From: JAENVU01 sp963765075
GTDB taxonomy: Bacteria > Actinomycetota > Acidimicrobiia > IMCC26256 > JAENVU01
Length of the DNA: 64,000 nucleotides
Reading direction: 5' to 3'
Assembly (NCBI GenBank): GCA_963765075.1
Contig: CAVXVA010000003.1
Coordinates: 744,001-808,000, forward strand
Below are positions 45,101-56,251 of this stretch, piece by piece. Positions within the stretch are counted from its first letter, which is position 1, and each line of letters opens with the position of its first letter. The position numbers were made by a program, and so were the translations under genes. The notes beneath the pieces were generated by a model. The model was given only the letters and a program-made list of their open reading frames with translations. It had not been told where the DNA came from and made no database searches.

Positions 45101-46233
45101 CGCTTCTCGTTGTTGATGATGATCTCGGGAGCACCGAGGTCGAGGAGTCGCTTCAACCGGTTGTTCCGGTTGATGACGCGGCGGTAGAGGTCGTTGAGGT
45201 CCGAGGTCGCGAACCGGCCACCGTCGAGCTGCACCATCGGGCGCAGGTCGGGCGGGATGACCGGGACGGCGCGCAGCACCATGCCCATCGGCGAGTTGAT
45301 CTGGCGGCCCGCGTCGTTCTTGCGGTTGAACGCCGAGATCACCTTCAGGCGCTTGATGGCCTTCGCCTTGCGCTGACCCTTGGCGGTGAGGATGACTTCC
45401 TTCAGCTCGACCTCTTCGGCCGAGAGGTCCAGACGCGAGATGAGGTCTTCGACCGCCTCCGCGCCCATGCCGCCGGCGAAGTAGTCCGACCACCGGGCCC
45501 GGATCTCACGCCAGACGCGCTCGTCATCGATGAGCTGCTTCGGCTTCATCGTGCGCATCGCGTCGTAGACCGACTTCAGGAAGTCGAGGTCGAACTGCGC
45601 GCGCTCACGGATCTCCTCGATCTCCTTCTCGGAGGCCTTGCGGAGTTTGTCCATGTCGGCCTTGCGGCCGCCTTCACCCTCACTCGTCGCGAGGTCGGCT
45701 TCGAGTTCCTGGAACCGCTTCTCGATCTCGAGGTCGCGGCGCTTCTCCTCGTCGCCCATCTCGGCCTTGATCTCGGCCTCGATCTCGGGCAGGTCGGTGT
45801 GGAGCTTCTCGACGTCGACCCAGGTGATCAGGTGCGCGGCGAAGTAGATGACCTTCTCGAGGCTCTTCGGCGCGATGTCGAGCAAGTACCCCAACCGGCT
45901 CGGGACACCCTTGAAGTACCAGATGTGGGTGACCGGCGCGGCCAACTCGATGTGACCCATACGCTCGCGGCGAACCTTCGAGCGCGTGACCTCGACGCCA
46001 CACCGCTCGCAGATGATGCCCTTGAAGCGCACGCGCTTGTACTTGCCGCAGTAGCACTCCCAGTCCTTGGTCGGACCGAAGATCTTCTCGCAGAACAAGC
46101 CGTCCTTCTCGGGCTTGAGCGTGCGGTAGTTGATCGTCTCGGGCTTCTTGACCTCGCCGTTGGACCAGGTACGAATCTGGTCGGCCGTCGCGAGTGAGAT
46201 GGAGAGCCGTGCGGAGTCGTTGACGTCGAGCAC
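42103..46233 (-). CDS. rpoC: DNA-directed RNA polymerase subunit beta'
   Basis: A 1,376-residue catalytic subunit. Landmarks in order are the N-terminal zinc ribbon (CYCGKYKRV...ICERCGVEV), the lid/rudder region, the Mg-binding NADFDGDQMAVHLP loop, the bridge helix/trigger-loop region (MVGSGARGNVMQVRQIAGMRG) and the second zinc site (CGSTRG...CEYPRH...CSFCYG). The C-terminus ends in a Pro/Ser repeat (VPDPSPSPSPR). In the +1 frame the same DNA reads PEPEPEPEVSEAASGE, so a further one-base error near the end is possible. It follows rpoB by 69 bases and is followed by a strong terminator. Confidence 0.97.
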   Translation of the reverse strand: MLDVNDSARLSISLATADQIRTWSNGEVKKPETINYRTLKPEKDGLFCEKIFGPTKDWECYCGKYKRVRFKGIICERCGVEVTRSKVRRERMGHIELAAPVTHIWYFKGVPSRLGYLLDIAPKSLEKVIYFAAHLITWVDVEKLHTDLPEIEAEIKAEMGDEEKRRDLEIEKRFQELEADLATSEGEGGRKADMDKLRKASEKEIEEIRERAQFDLDFLKSVYDAMRTMKPKQLIDDERVWREIRARWSDYFAGGMGAEAVEDLISRLDLSAEEVELKEVILTAKGQRKAKAIKRLKVISAFNRKNDAGRQINSPMGMVLRAVPVIPPDLRPMVQLDGGRFATSDLNDLYRRVINRNNRLKRLLDLGAPEIIINNEKRMLQEAVDALFDNGRRGRPVTGPGNRALKSLSDMLKGKQGRFRQNLLGKRVDYSGRSVIVVGPRLKLRQCGLPKQMALELFKPFVMKRLVDLEFAQNIKSAKRMVERSRPQVWDVLEEVIKEHPVFLNRAPTLHRLGIQAFEPVLVEGKAIQIHPLVCAAFNADFDGDQMAVHLPLSAEAQAEARLLMLSAHNILSPAHGRPIAVPSQDMIIGAFYLTEVVEQAPGAGRVFSTLEEARMAHELRDGDRAPEVSIHAPIKVRMPAGRFPEDVFPAREVWDDAQGAWVKNPAGDGSIVVRRSGTNGNTSVMVETTLGRLFFNEAFPPDFTYQDRIVRKRDITDIAGLLVDQYTKSEVAESLDRLKDLGFEYSTRAGLTISIADVVTPVAKAGILDKHEKEAEKVEQQYDRGIITDDERRQKEVEIWTDATNQVTEAMLAEQKAEQFNPIEMMVGSGARGNVMQVRQIAGMRGLVANPRGEIIPRPIKSNFREGLSVLEYFISTHGARKGLADTALRTADSGYLTRRLVDVAQELIVRDEDCGSTRGIWVENVTNDPDHVRFIETSLLSRVLSEDVTLADGSIIPRNTEVDEDVLNVLVEDAKVTRVRVRSVLTCEYPRHLAAEVDIEGGDPLDEKYRAGICSFCYGTMLATGKLVDLGEAIGIIAAQSIGEPGTQLTMRTFHTGGVAGEDITHGLPRVVELFEARTPKGAAVLAESSGVVRIGENEKGERTLTVVADDGEEEIHAVSMRTHLAPGIVDGAEIEAGDQLTGDVKSSRDPKKILDIEGIRKTQQYLVDQVQKVYREQGVSIHDKHVEVIVRQMLRRVGVSDPGDSTFLPGQKADAREFANVNKRLVAEGKRPAEGRPELMGITKASLATESWLSAASFQETTRVLTEAAIEGKNDGLEGLKENVIIGKLIPAGTGMPRYRDVGTEAPDYQPMEYYSSDEDALELAERLRASLDTRTESLSPSFLVPSVATDPFEPPAGGLVAVPDPSPSPSPR

Positions 46234-46302
46234 CTGTTGCCTCTTCTCTGTGCTTCTCGGGTTACTGCGTGCGGGGGCGTTCGGAGTTCAGGGTGGTCGT
46301 GA

Positions 46303-49797
<3,495 letters not shown>

Positions 49798-49895
49798 CGC
49801 AACTCCTCGAAGTTGAGGGACGTGTGCGGGCGCGCGCGAACCAGCACCAGGGAATTCCAGGGGTGGTACGGGCGTATCAACACGGCTTCCGGGAT

Positions 49896-49923
49896 GCTAT
49901 ACCCCGGGCGCGCACTCCTGCAA
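49896..49923 (-). promoter_or_regulatory. Possible second rpoB promoter
   Basis: On the minus strand TTGCAG (plus 49918-49923) and TATAGC (plus 49896-49901) are 16 bases apart, about 100 bases upstream of rpoB. Confidence 0.35.
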
Positions 49924-49976
49924 GCGCAGGCCAATCCAGGCGGTCACCCCAATCGGGTGCCGCCTCGGACCGGGGC

Positions 49977-50005
49977 AGGATACAAACCCACCCCGGCAAG
50001 GTCAA
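49977..50005 (-). promoter_or_regulatory. Predicted rpoBC promoter in the rplL-rpoB spacer
   Basis: On the minus strand TTGACC (plus 50000-50005) and TATCCT (plus 49977-49982) have an ideal 17-base spacing. The 250-base spacer 49798-50047 otherwise holds no gene. This would let rpoBC be expressed apart from rplJL. Confidence 0.6.
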
Positions 50006-50047
50006 GGATTGGCGCGAACTGGACAGGCCGCCACCTCTGGGGGACGA

Positions 50048-50431
50048 CTACTTGAGTTCGACGGTGGCACCGGCGCCCTCGAGGGCCGCCTTTGCCTTCT
50101 CCGCGTCTTCCTTGGTGGCCTTTTCGAGGACCGGCTTCGGCGCCGAGTCGACGAGCTCCTTCGCTTCTTTCAGCCCGAGGCTGGTCAGCGAACGAACTTC
50201 CTTGATGACCTGGATCTTCTTGTCGCCGGCCGCCGCGAGGATGACGTCGAACTCGTCCTTCTCCTCGGCAGCCTCCCCGCCACCCGCAGCCGGTGCGGCT
50301 GCGGCAGCCACGGCCACCGGAGCCGCGGCGGTCACGCCGAACTCCTCTTCGAAGGCCTTCAGGAAGTCATTGAGCTCCAGGACCGTCATGTTCTTGAAGT
50401 GGTCCAGCAGTTCTTCGGTGCTCATCGCCAT
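50048..50431 (-). CDS. rplL: 50S ribosomal protein L7/L12 (bL12)
   Basis: A 127-residue stalk protein: an N-terminal dimerisation helix region (MSTEELLDHFKNMTVLELNDFLKAFEEEFGV), an Ala-rich hinge (AAAAAPAAGGGEAAEEK) and the C-terminal factor-binding domain (KKIQVIKEVRSLTSLGLKEAKELVDSAPK). It recruits translational GTPases. It lies 33 bases after rplJ. Confidence 0.96.
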   Translation of the reverse strand: MAMSTEELLDHFKNMTVLELNDFLKAFEEEFGVTAAAPVAVAAAAAPAAGGGEAAEEKDEFDVILAAAGDKKIQVIKEVRSLTSLGLKEAKELVDSAPKPVLEKATKEDAEKAKAALEGAGATVELK

Positions 50432-50464
50432 TTCAATGCTCCTTGGTTTTTTCTCTGCTCGAGA

Positions 50465-51172
50465 TCAGTCGGCGGACACGGCGGGCGCCGCATCGTCGGG
50501 GGTTTCGATATCGGGGGTTTCGGTGTCGGATTCGGATTCAGGCGCGACCTCGGCCGGGGTCTCCTCCGCGGCGACTTCGGCCGGCGCCTCGGTGGTGGCC
50601 TCGGTCGTGCCTTCGGTCGTGGCCTCGGCCTCCTCGGCCGGAAGCGCCTCGCCACCCTCGACGCGCTGGTCGATCAGTGCCTTGATTCCGTACGCCATGT
50701 TGCGGGTGAAGGCCTGGAACAACCCGGCGGCCTTGACCATCGGGGCCTGGAAGCCACCGGCGAGTCGGGCGAGGAGTTCTTCACGCGGCGCCACCTCGGC
50801 CAGGGCCGAGATGTCACTGGGTGCGAGCACCTTGGTACCCAGCAGCCCGCCCTTGACGATGAGCGCGGCGTTCGCCTTCCCGAAGTCACGCAGTGCCTTC
50901 GCCGCGACGACCGCATCGCCCTTGACGAAGGTGATCGCCGTGGGGCCCTCCAGCATCGGAACGAGGTCGGCCAGGCCGGCCTCTTCCGCGGCCCGCCGGG
51001 CCAGGGTGTTCTTGAAGATCTTGAACTCGGCACCGGCCGGACGCAGCGCGCCCCGCAGCTCGGCGAGTTCGTGCACCTTGAGCCCGCGGTATTCGGTCAG
51101 CACCGCGGCGTCGGCATCCGCGAGCTTCCCGCGGATCTCGTCGACGACTGCCACCTTCTCAGGTCTGGCCAT
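50465..51172 (-). CDS. rplJ: 50S ribosomal protein L10 (uL10) with acidic C-terminal extension
   Basis: A 235-residue stalk base. The first ~175 residues are the usual L10 (VAVVDEIRGKLADADAAVLTEYRGLKVHELAELR; FKNTLARRAAEEAGL) ending in the L12-binding helix. Roughly 55 further residues form a Thr/Glu/Pro/Asp-rich tail (TTEGTTEATTEAPAEV). It is preceded by an L10-leader-like element. Confidence 0.95.
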   Translation of the reverse strand: MARPEKVAVVDEIRGKLADADAAVLTEYRGLKVHELAELRGALRPAGAEFKIFKNTLARRAAEEAGLADLVPMLEGPTAITFVKGDAVVAAKALRDFGKANAALIVKGGLLGTKVLAPSDISALAEVAPREELLARLAGGFQAPMVKAAGLFQAFTRNMAYGIKALIDQRVEGGEALPAEEAEATTEGTTEATTEAPAEVAAEETPAEVAPESESDTETPDIETPDDAAPAVSAD

Positions 51173-51237
51173 ATGGCTGGCGTCCTCTCACTCGGTAAAC
51201 GGCGCCGCTGACGACACCGAACGGACCCGAGGGGGTC

Positions 51238-51312
51238 AGCCAGGTTTCGCCTCGTCCGGCGGGCGGAAGGCCCATTACCGCCCCGGAGGGCGACCGAAAG
51301 TCTGCGGCAGAA
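51238..51312 (-). ncRNA. L10-type ribosomal leader upstream of rplJ
   Basis: In the 159-base gap between rplA and rplJ the minus strand reads GCCGCAGAC, then TAATGGGCCTTCC, then GGACGAGGCGAAACC. This matches the order and core of the L10 leader, where the L10-L12 complex binds to repress translation. I rely on remembered consensus; a covariance search would settle it. Confidence 0.6.
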
Positions 51313-51331
51313 AATCTTGGAAGGAGCAAAC

Positions 51332-52051
51332 TTACTCGCCGGCGATCGAACCCGCCTCATCGAGCTTGGTGCGACTCGGATCGACCCGAACGCCAGGACC
51401 CATCGTGGACGACACACTGACGCCCTTGAGATAGCGGCCCTTCGCCGATGCCGGCTTCGCCCGCAGGATCTCGTCGAGCACGGCCTGGTAGTTCGCGACG
51501 AGCGCGTCTTTGGCAAAGCTCGCCTTGCCGAGCGGCACGTGCACGTTGCCGTACCGGTCGGTGCGGTACTCGACCTTGCCGGCTTTGAACTCCGACACAG
51601 CCTTGGCCACATCAGGGGTGACCGTGCCGGTCTTCGGGTTCGGCATGAGACCACGCGGTCCGAGCGACCGGCCGAGCTTTCCGACCTGACCCATCAGATC
51701 GGGAGTCGCGATCGCGATGTCGAAGTCCATGAACCCGCCCTCGACCCGAGCGACGAGATCCTCGGCACCCACAACGTCGGCCCCGGCCTCTTCGGCCGCG
51801 CGTGCCGCGTCACCCTGGGCGAACACGGCGACCCGAACGGTCTTGCCGGTTCCCTGAGGCAACGACACCGTGCCGCGCAGCATCTGCTCGGCCTTCCGGG
51901 GGTCGACGCCGAGCCGGAATGCGGCCTCGATCGTCTCGTCGAACTTCGCCGGGGCGAGGTTCTTCACCAGGTCCAGCGCCTCGACCGGGTCGTAGAGCCG
52001 ATCCCGGTCGTACCGCTTGGTCGCGTCGGTGAACTTCTTGCCGTGCTTCAT
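51332..52051 (-). CDS. rplA: 50S ribosomal protein L1 (uL1)
   Basis: A 239-residue protein (MKHGKKFTDATKRYDRDRLY) with GADVVGAEDLVARVEGGFMDFD and the conserved LGPRGLMPNPKTGTV loop that binds 23S rRNA at the L1 stalk. In E. coli it represses rplKA. It lies 83 bases after rplK. Confidence 0.96.
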   Translation of the reverse strand: MKHGKKFTDATKRYDRDRLYDPVEALDLVKNLAPAKFDETIEAAFRLGVDPRKAEQMLRGTVSLPQGTGKTVRVAVFAQGDAARAAEEAGADVVGAEDLVARVEGGFMDFDIAIATPDLMGQVGKLGRSLGPRGLMPNPKTGTVTPDVAKAVSEFKAGKVEYRTDRYGNVHVPLGKASFAKDALVANYQAVLDEILRAKPASAKGRYLKGVSVSSTMGPGVRVDPSRTKLDEAGSIAGE

Positions 52052-52134
52052 GACATCCGCTCCTTCGAGCTCCCTCGGCTGGTTCCCGTTCCCTGATCGC
52101 GAGGTCTTCGATCAGGAGGGCAGTGCGGGTGCGA

Positions 52135-52560
52135 TCAGACGACGTCGAGGCCCATCGACCGCGCCGTGCCCTCGACCTGGGCCATTGCCCCTTCGAGATC
52201 GATCGCGTTCAGGTCCGGCATCTTCTGCTCGGCGATGGCCTGCACCTGGGCCTTGGTCACCTTGCCGGCCTTGACGACCGGCGTGGTACCCGAACCCTTT
52301 TCGATCCCTGCGGCCTGGCGCAGCAAGAACGGCGTCGGCGGGGTCTTGGTGATGAACGTGAACGTACGGTCTTCGTAGATCGAGATCTCCGCCGGGATGA
52401 TCGAACCCCGCTGGTTCTCGGTCGCGGCGTTGTACGCCTTGCAGAAGTCCATGATGTTGATTCCGTGCGGTCCGAGGGCCGTACCCACGGGCGGCGCCGG
52501 GGTTGCCCCACCGGCGGGAATCTGGATCTTGACCACTGCGGCGAGCTTCTTCTTCGCCAT
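52135..52560 (-). CDS. rplK: 50S ribosomal protein L11 (uL11)
   Basis: A 141-residue protein (MAKKKLAAVVKIQIPAGGATPAPPVG) with the proline-rich N-terminal domain and LGPHGINIMDFCKAYN. It binds the GTPase-associated centre and is the target region for thiopeptides. The ATG at 52558-52560 gives the normal length. The 222-base gap to nusG (52561-52782) has hairpins (GGCCGGC-gta-GCCGGCC at 52582-52598; CTTCCGGGGCCGGAAG near 52741-52755 on the minus strand) but no gene. Confidence 0.96.
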   Translation of the reverse strand: MAKKKLAAVVKIQIPAGGATPAPPVGTALGPHGINIMDFCKAYNAATENQRGSIIPAEISIYEDRTFTFITKTPPTPFLLRQAAGIEKGSGTTPVVKAGKVTKAQVQAIAEQKMPDLNAIDLEGAMAQVEGTARSMGLDVV

Positions 52561-52782
52561 ATTTCGACTCCGTTCACTGCGGGCCGGCGTAGCCGGCCGC
52601 ATCTTGTTCTTCCGATGTTGGTGATCTCCGAGGTTGCGGCCCGCAGCCGTTCACGGAGTTGTGCGCCCTCCGCTGCGCTACGTGCGCGGATTGGGCAGAC
52701 CTTCATTGCACTCTTGGAAGATTCCGAAGATCTCAGAACCTTCCGGCCCCGGAAGACCGACCGGGGAGTCTCGCGTGTTCTC

Positions 52783-53610
52783 TTACAGCTTGGCTACTTG
52801 GCCGAACTCGAGTTCGACAGGGGTTTCCCGGCCGAAGATGTTGACCAGCACCTTGAGCTTCGAGCGATCGACGTCGATCTCGCTGATGGCGCCGTTGAAA
52901 TCGGCGAATGGACCCGAGGTGACGCGGACCTGCTCGCCCATTTCGTACTCGAGCCGGGGGCGCACCTTCTTCTCCGGAGCGTTGCCCTCGACCTGCTCGC
53001 CCTTGCCCAGCCACTCTTCGACTTCGCGGCGGGTCAGCGGCGTCGGCTTCGCACCACTGCCCACGAATCCGGTGACTCCCGGCGTGTTGCGCACCACGTA
53101 CCACGACTCGTCGTCGAGCGCGATACGGATCAGTAGATAGCCGGGCCAGACCTTCTTCTGAACCACAACCTTGCGGCCGTTCTTGAACTCGATGACGTCT
53201 TCCATCGGGATGACGACCTCGAAGATCTGCTCCTCGACGTTCATCGACCGGACGCGGCTCGCGAGGTTCTGCTTCACCTTGTTCTCGTACCCGGCGTAGG
53301 TGTGCACCACGAACCAGCGACCCGGACGGTCGTACGGGCTGATCTCGGCGACGTAGTCCTCGTCGTCCTCGTCGAGGTCGACTTCCTCGATCTCACCGTG
53401 GGCAGGAAGCGCAATGTCCTCCGCCGTGGTGATCTCGATCGTTTCCTCGGGCTCGGGCTCGGTCGGCTCCGCGTCGGTCGGCTCCGCGTCGTCGGCGGCG
53501 TCGACGTCGACGTCGGACACCACCGATACCGCCGCTTCGGGGGCCGGTTCGGTCACGGTGTCAGCGTCCGCGGACGCGAAGGGATCCGGAGTGAAATCGT
53601 CTGTAGTCAT
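52783..53610 (-). CDS. nusG: Transcription termination/antitermination factor NusG
   Basis: A 275-residue protein: about 95 acidic, low-complexity residues at the N-terminus, then the NGN domain (GRWFVVHTYAGYENKVKQNL; VWPGYLLIRIALDDESWYVVRNTPGVTGF) and the C-terminal KOW domain (GEQVRVTSGPFADFNG). NusG links RNA polymerase to Rho or the ribosome. Acidic N-terminal extensions are typical of actinobacterial NusG. It lies three bases after secE. Confidence 0.96.
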   Translation of the reverse strand: MTTDDFTPDPFASADADTVTEPAPEAAVSVVSDVDVDAADDAEPTDAEPTEPEPEETIEITTAEDIALPAHGEIEEVDLDEDDEDYVAEISPYDRPGRWFVVHTYAGYENKVKQNLASRVRSMNVEEQIFEVVIPMEDVIEFKNGRKVVVQKKVWPGYLLIRIALDDESWYVVRNTPGVTGFVGSGAKPTPLTRREVEEWLGKGEQVEGNAPEKKVRPRLEYEMGEQVRVTSGPFADFNGAISEIDVDRSKLKVLVNIFGRETPVELEFGQVAKL

Positions 53611-53613
53611 GGC

Positions 53614-53901
53614 TCAGTCGTAGAGGAAGAGGACGGCTTTGGCCCAGAGATAGTCCGAGCCGAAGATGAGCGACGTCATCACCACGACGGCGATGAGCAC
53701 GATGATGGTGGAGTTGATGACTTCGGAACGGCCCGGCCAGGCGACCTTGCGCAGTTCGCCCCGCACTTCACTGAAGAACTGGCTCGGGCTGGTGCGGTCT
53801 TTCGCCTGGGTCGGTGTCGGCGTCCGCCGTTCGGGCGCGCGCGGCTTGTCGGTGCCGCTCTTCTCGGCCATTCGCCGCATCTGTCGATTTTGTTGATTCA
53901 C
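53614..53901 (-). CDS. secE: Preprotein translocase subunit SecE
   Basis: A 95-residue protein with a polar N-terminus, the amphipathic SPSQFFSEVRGELRKVAWPGRSE segment (the key FxxEVRxELxKVxWP motif) and one transmembrane helix (TIIVLIAVVVMTSLIFGSDYLW). It clamps SecY. It lies between tRNA-Trp and nusG as in most bacteria. Confidence 0.95.
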   Translation of the reverse strand: MNQQNRQMRRMAEKSGTDKPRAPERRTPTPTQAKDRTSPSQFFSEVRGELRKVAWPGRSEVINSTIIVLIAVVVMTSLIFGSDYLWAKAVLFLYD

Positions 53902-53947
53902 CGCATCGGCCTTCCTGGGACTGTGTCCCGGGCTGGTCTTCTCGGAG

Positions 53948-54020
53948 CAGGGCAGGAGGGACTCGAACCCCCAACCGCCGGTTTTGGAGACCGGAGCTCT
54001 TCCAATTGAGCTACTGCCCT
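53948..54020 (-). tRNA. tRNA-Trp (CCA)
   Basis: A complete cloverleaf can be drawn. The acceptor is AGGGCAG/CTGCCCT, the D-arm AGCTCAATTGGAAGAGC, the anticodon loop CTCCAAA gives CCA, and the T-loop is TTCGAGT. No CCA tail is encoded. It lies just upstream of secE, a common place for tRNA-Trp. Confidence 0.95.
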
Positions 54021-54131
54021 CCGGGCGCGCGGGGGCCGGGCCGACGAGCCTAGCCGAGGGGCTCGTCGAATCTCATGCCGGATGCCGGGAACCTCGTGGC
54101 ACCGCTCCGGGCCGCAGTCCTTCACCGCTGC

Positions 54132-54494
54132 TCACCCGGTGACGAGGCGGCGGCGGGTACGCGCGGCCATCACGGCGGCCGTCGCCGCGCCGGCCACTGC
54201 GGCACCGCCGAGGGCCGCACCGGCCACGGCCAACCGCCGGCCGGTCAGGATCGATCGTGCGACTCGACGCTCACCTTCGATGGCCAGCGCGTTCAGGGTC
54301 TGGGCCAGGCTCCCGGGCGCCGGTTCCAGGTAGGTGCTCCGGAGCGCGCCGAGGCCGCGCAGGAGTTTGCGGTAGCGCGCCAGCTCGGCCTGGCAGCGCA
54401 GATCGGATTCGATGAACTGCCGGGTCCGATCGTCGAGGTGGATCGTGCCATCGACGAGGCCGGGAATCAGTTCGGCCACATCCTCATACCGCAC
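54132..54494 (-). CDS. Putative anti-sigma factor, single-pass membrane protein
   Basis: A 120-residue protein starting at a GTG that overlaps the sigma gene by 11 bases (MRYEDVAELIPGLVDGTIHLDD). The N-terminal part has the helix pattern of anti-sigma zinc-finger domains (TRQFIESDLRCQAELARYRKLLRGL), but only one cysteine and no HxxxCxxC, so it would be zinc-free. An Ala/Gly-rich transmembrane helix (RLAVAGAALGGAAVAGAATAAV) lies near residue 90, followed by a basic tail. The assignment rests mainly on coupling with the sigma gene. Confidence 0.6.
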   Translation of the reverse strand: MRYEDVAELIPGLVDGTIHLDDRTRQFIESDLRCQAELARYRKLLRGLGALRSTYLEPAPGSLAQTLNALAIEGERRVARSILTGRRLAVAGAALGGAAVAGAATAAVMAARTRRRLVTG

Positions 54495-55047
54495 GGGCCG
54501 ACCGCCCTTCGTCGAACACGGTGTCCCGCAGTCGTTTCCGGGCCCGATGGAGTCGCACCTTCGCCGCCGAGACGGAAATCCCGAGCTCCTCGGCAATGGC
54601 GTCGTGCGGGAGGCCGTAGACGTCACGCAGCACCACGACCGAGCGGAGTTTCGCCGGAAGCTCGTCGACGGCCGCGGCGATCCGTTCGAGATCCAGCGCG
54701 GTCTCGGCCATGGCCGCGGGCTGGGCTTCGTGGCGCAACTCGACGGGTTCATATGCCGCGACCAGCGGTTCTGTGCGAAGCCGGCGGCGGCGGGAAAGGT
54801 GCGTCGAAGCACAGTTGGCGGTGATGCGATAGAGCCACGTGCTCAGTTGCGCGTCGCCACGGAAGGTACCGATGCCCTTCCACGCTCGCACATACGCGTC
54901 CTGCACCACGTCGCGTGCATCCTCTTCATTGCCGGTCAGGCGGACTGCCAGGGTGAAGAGATCGACGTAGGTGGCGCGGACCAAGTCGTCGAAGGCCTCA
55001 CGGTCGCCGGATCGGGCCGCCCGGATCAGTTCGGTCTCGTCCACCAT
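54484..55047 (-). CDS. ECF-type RNA polymerase sigma factor
   Basis: A 187-residue protein with region 2 (AFDDLVRATYVDLFTLAVRL; EEDARDVVQDAYVRAWKG, with the core-binding and -10 recognition helices) and region 4 (LPAKLRSVVVLRDVYGLPHDAIAEELGISVSAAKVRLHRARKRLR, the -35 HTH). The ATG at 55045-55047 gives MVDETELIRAARSGDREAF, the usual ECF start. It is coupled to the putative anti-sigma and sits between rpmG and tRNA-Trp. Confidence 0.88.
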   Translation of the reverse strand: MVDETELIRAARSGDREAFDDLVRATYVDLFTLAVRLTGNEEDARDVVQDAYVRAWKGIGTFRGDAQLSTWLYRITANCASTHLSRRRRLRTEPLVAAYEPVELRHEAQPAAMAETALDLERIAAAVDELPAKLRSVVVLRDVYGLPHDAIAEELGISVSAAKVRLHRARKRLRDTVFDEGRSARAV

Positions 55048-55146
55048 CAGCGCTCCAGGGAAGGATTGGACCTTCACACGCCGGACGAGGTTACGTCCGG
55101 GCGCGGGCGCAGCTGGTGATACGGGCACGCGCGACGAGCGCAGCGG

Positions 55147-55308
55147 CTAACGGGTCTCTTTGTGCACCGTGTGGCGACGGTCGAAGCGGCAGTATTTCTT
55201 CATCTCGATCCGCTCGCGGTCGTTGTTCTTGTTCTTCTTGGTGATGTAGTTCCGCCGCTTGCACTCTTCGCAGGCGAGGGTCACTTTGGGCCGCTTGTCG
55301 GATGCCAT
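55147..55308 (-). CDS. rpmG: 50S ribosomal protein L33 (bL33), zinc-ribbon form with one ligand changed
   Basis: A 53-residue protein (MASDKRPKVTLACEECKRR) with the first Cys pair at 13 and 16. The second pair, expected as CxxC, reads CRFD (40-43), so the fourth ligand is Asp. The rest (NYITKKNKNNDRERIEMKKYC) is standard. It lies between tRNA-Met and the sigma gene, in the usual rpmG-secE-nusG neighbourhood. Confidence 0.93.
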   Translation of the reverse strand: MASDKRPKVTLACEECKRRNYITKKNKNNDRERIEMKKYCRFDRRHTVHKETR

Positions 55309-55368
55309 TGGATCTCTTCTTTCATCGGCGACCGGGCCGTCATCGGCCCTGATCGCTGTTTCTCGGTG

Positions 55369-55442
55369 TAGCGGGAGAGGGGATCGAACCCTCGACCTCA
55401 CGATTATGAGCCGTGCGCTCTGACCAGCTGAGCTATCCCGCC
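55369..55442 (-). tRNA. tRNA-Met (CAT)
   Basis: The acceptor is GGCGGGA/TCCCGCT with a terminal G-U, the anticodon loop CTCATAA gives CAT, and the T-loop is TTCGATC. The unpaired C1-A72-type initiator mark is absent and the first pair is G-U, so an elongator Met tRNA is likely. A Lys-modified Ile tRNA cannot be excluded by eye. Confidence 0.92.
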
Positions 55443-55517
55443 GGGCGCGACACCATTCTGATGCCTGCGGGTCGACGTTGGAGCCGGCGATCGTCGATCG
55501 CCGGCTCGTGATGTCGG

Positions 55518-55590
<73 letters not shown>

Positions 55591-55667
55591 GAACCGCTCC
55601 CGCCCACCAAGGTGGACCGGAGCCCAAGGAGATTAGCAACCCGAGCGCCGTCGGATACCGTCCGGGC

Positions 55668-56162
55668 GTGCCGATCACTGTTCGACCAGCAAACGCGGCC
55701 GATGCCGAGGCGATCCGAGCGATCTACAACGTCGAAGTCGCGGGCTCGACCGTCACGTTCGACCTCGTACCCCGCTCGCTCGAGGACCAGGTCGCCTGGA
55801 TTGGTGACCACAGCGGCGGACACCCGGCGATCGTCGCGACCGACGACGACGGGACGGTGGTGGGTTTTGGATCACTTTCACCATATAAAGAGCGACCTGC
55901 GTACTTCACCACGGTGGAGGACTCGGTCTACATCCGCGACGATCAGCGGGGCCGCGGAATCGGCAACCAGTTGCTCTCCGAACTCGTGCGCCTCGCCCAG
56001 CAGTACGGCTACCACTCGATGATCGCGCGAGTCGTCGGCGGCCACGACGCCTCGATCCGGCTCCATCGGCAGTGCGGATTCGAGATCGTCGGCACCGAGA
56101 AGGAGGTCGGGCGCAAACTCGGCCGCTGGCTCGACGTCGTCGTCATGCAACGCATGCTCTGA
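55668..56162 (+). CDS. GNAT N-acetyltransferase, phosphinothricin/MddA-like subfamily
   Basis: A 164-residue acetyltransferase starting at GTG 55668 (MPITVRPANAADAEAIRAIYN). It has STVTFDLVPRSLEDQVAWI, typical of the Pat/MddA subfamily, the acetyl-CoA motif DDQRGRGIGNQLLSELV and GGHDASIRLHRQCGFEIVGTEKEVG. Enzymes of this type acetylate free amino groups of amino-acid analogues such as phosphinothricin or methionine sulfone. The real substrate here is unknown. It is a lone plus-strand gene between tRNA-Thr and tRNA-Tyr. Confidence 0.8.
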   Translation: MPITVRPANAADAEAIRAIYNVEVAGSTVTFDLVPRSLEDQVAWIGDHSGGHPAIVATDDDGTVVGFGSLSPYKERPAYFTTVEDSVYIRDDQRGRGIGNQLLSELVRLAQQYGYHSMIARVVGGHDASIRLHRQCGFEIVGTEKEVGRKLGRWLDVVVMQRML

Positions 56163-56251
56163 GGCCGTCGAGCCGCGGAGATCTTCTTCAGTGCCGGATT
56201 TCGTTCGCCGGCACTCGCCGCAGCGCGGACGCGACGCAGAAATAATCGTGG

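Noticed and set aside
43435..46197. A 920-codon open frame on the plus strand opposite rpoC, and a 1000-codon one (46735-49737) opposite rpoB
   Set aside because: They mirror the codon bias of highly GC-rich rpoC and rpoB; their translations are His/Asp/Arg/Val-rich, have no family motif and no start signal.
54020..54131. Additional tRNA near the tRNA-Trp gene
   Set aside because: No second cloverleaf can be folded there; it is spacer before the putative anti-sigma stop.
55668..56162. Phosphinothricin resistance gene
   Set aside because: The subfamily resemblance is clear, but many housekeeping GNATs share it; there is no basis for a resistance claim.
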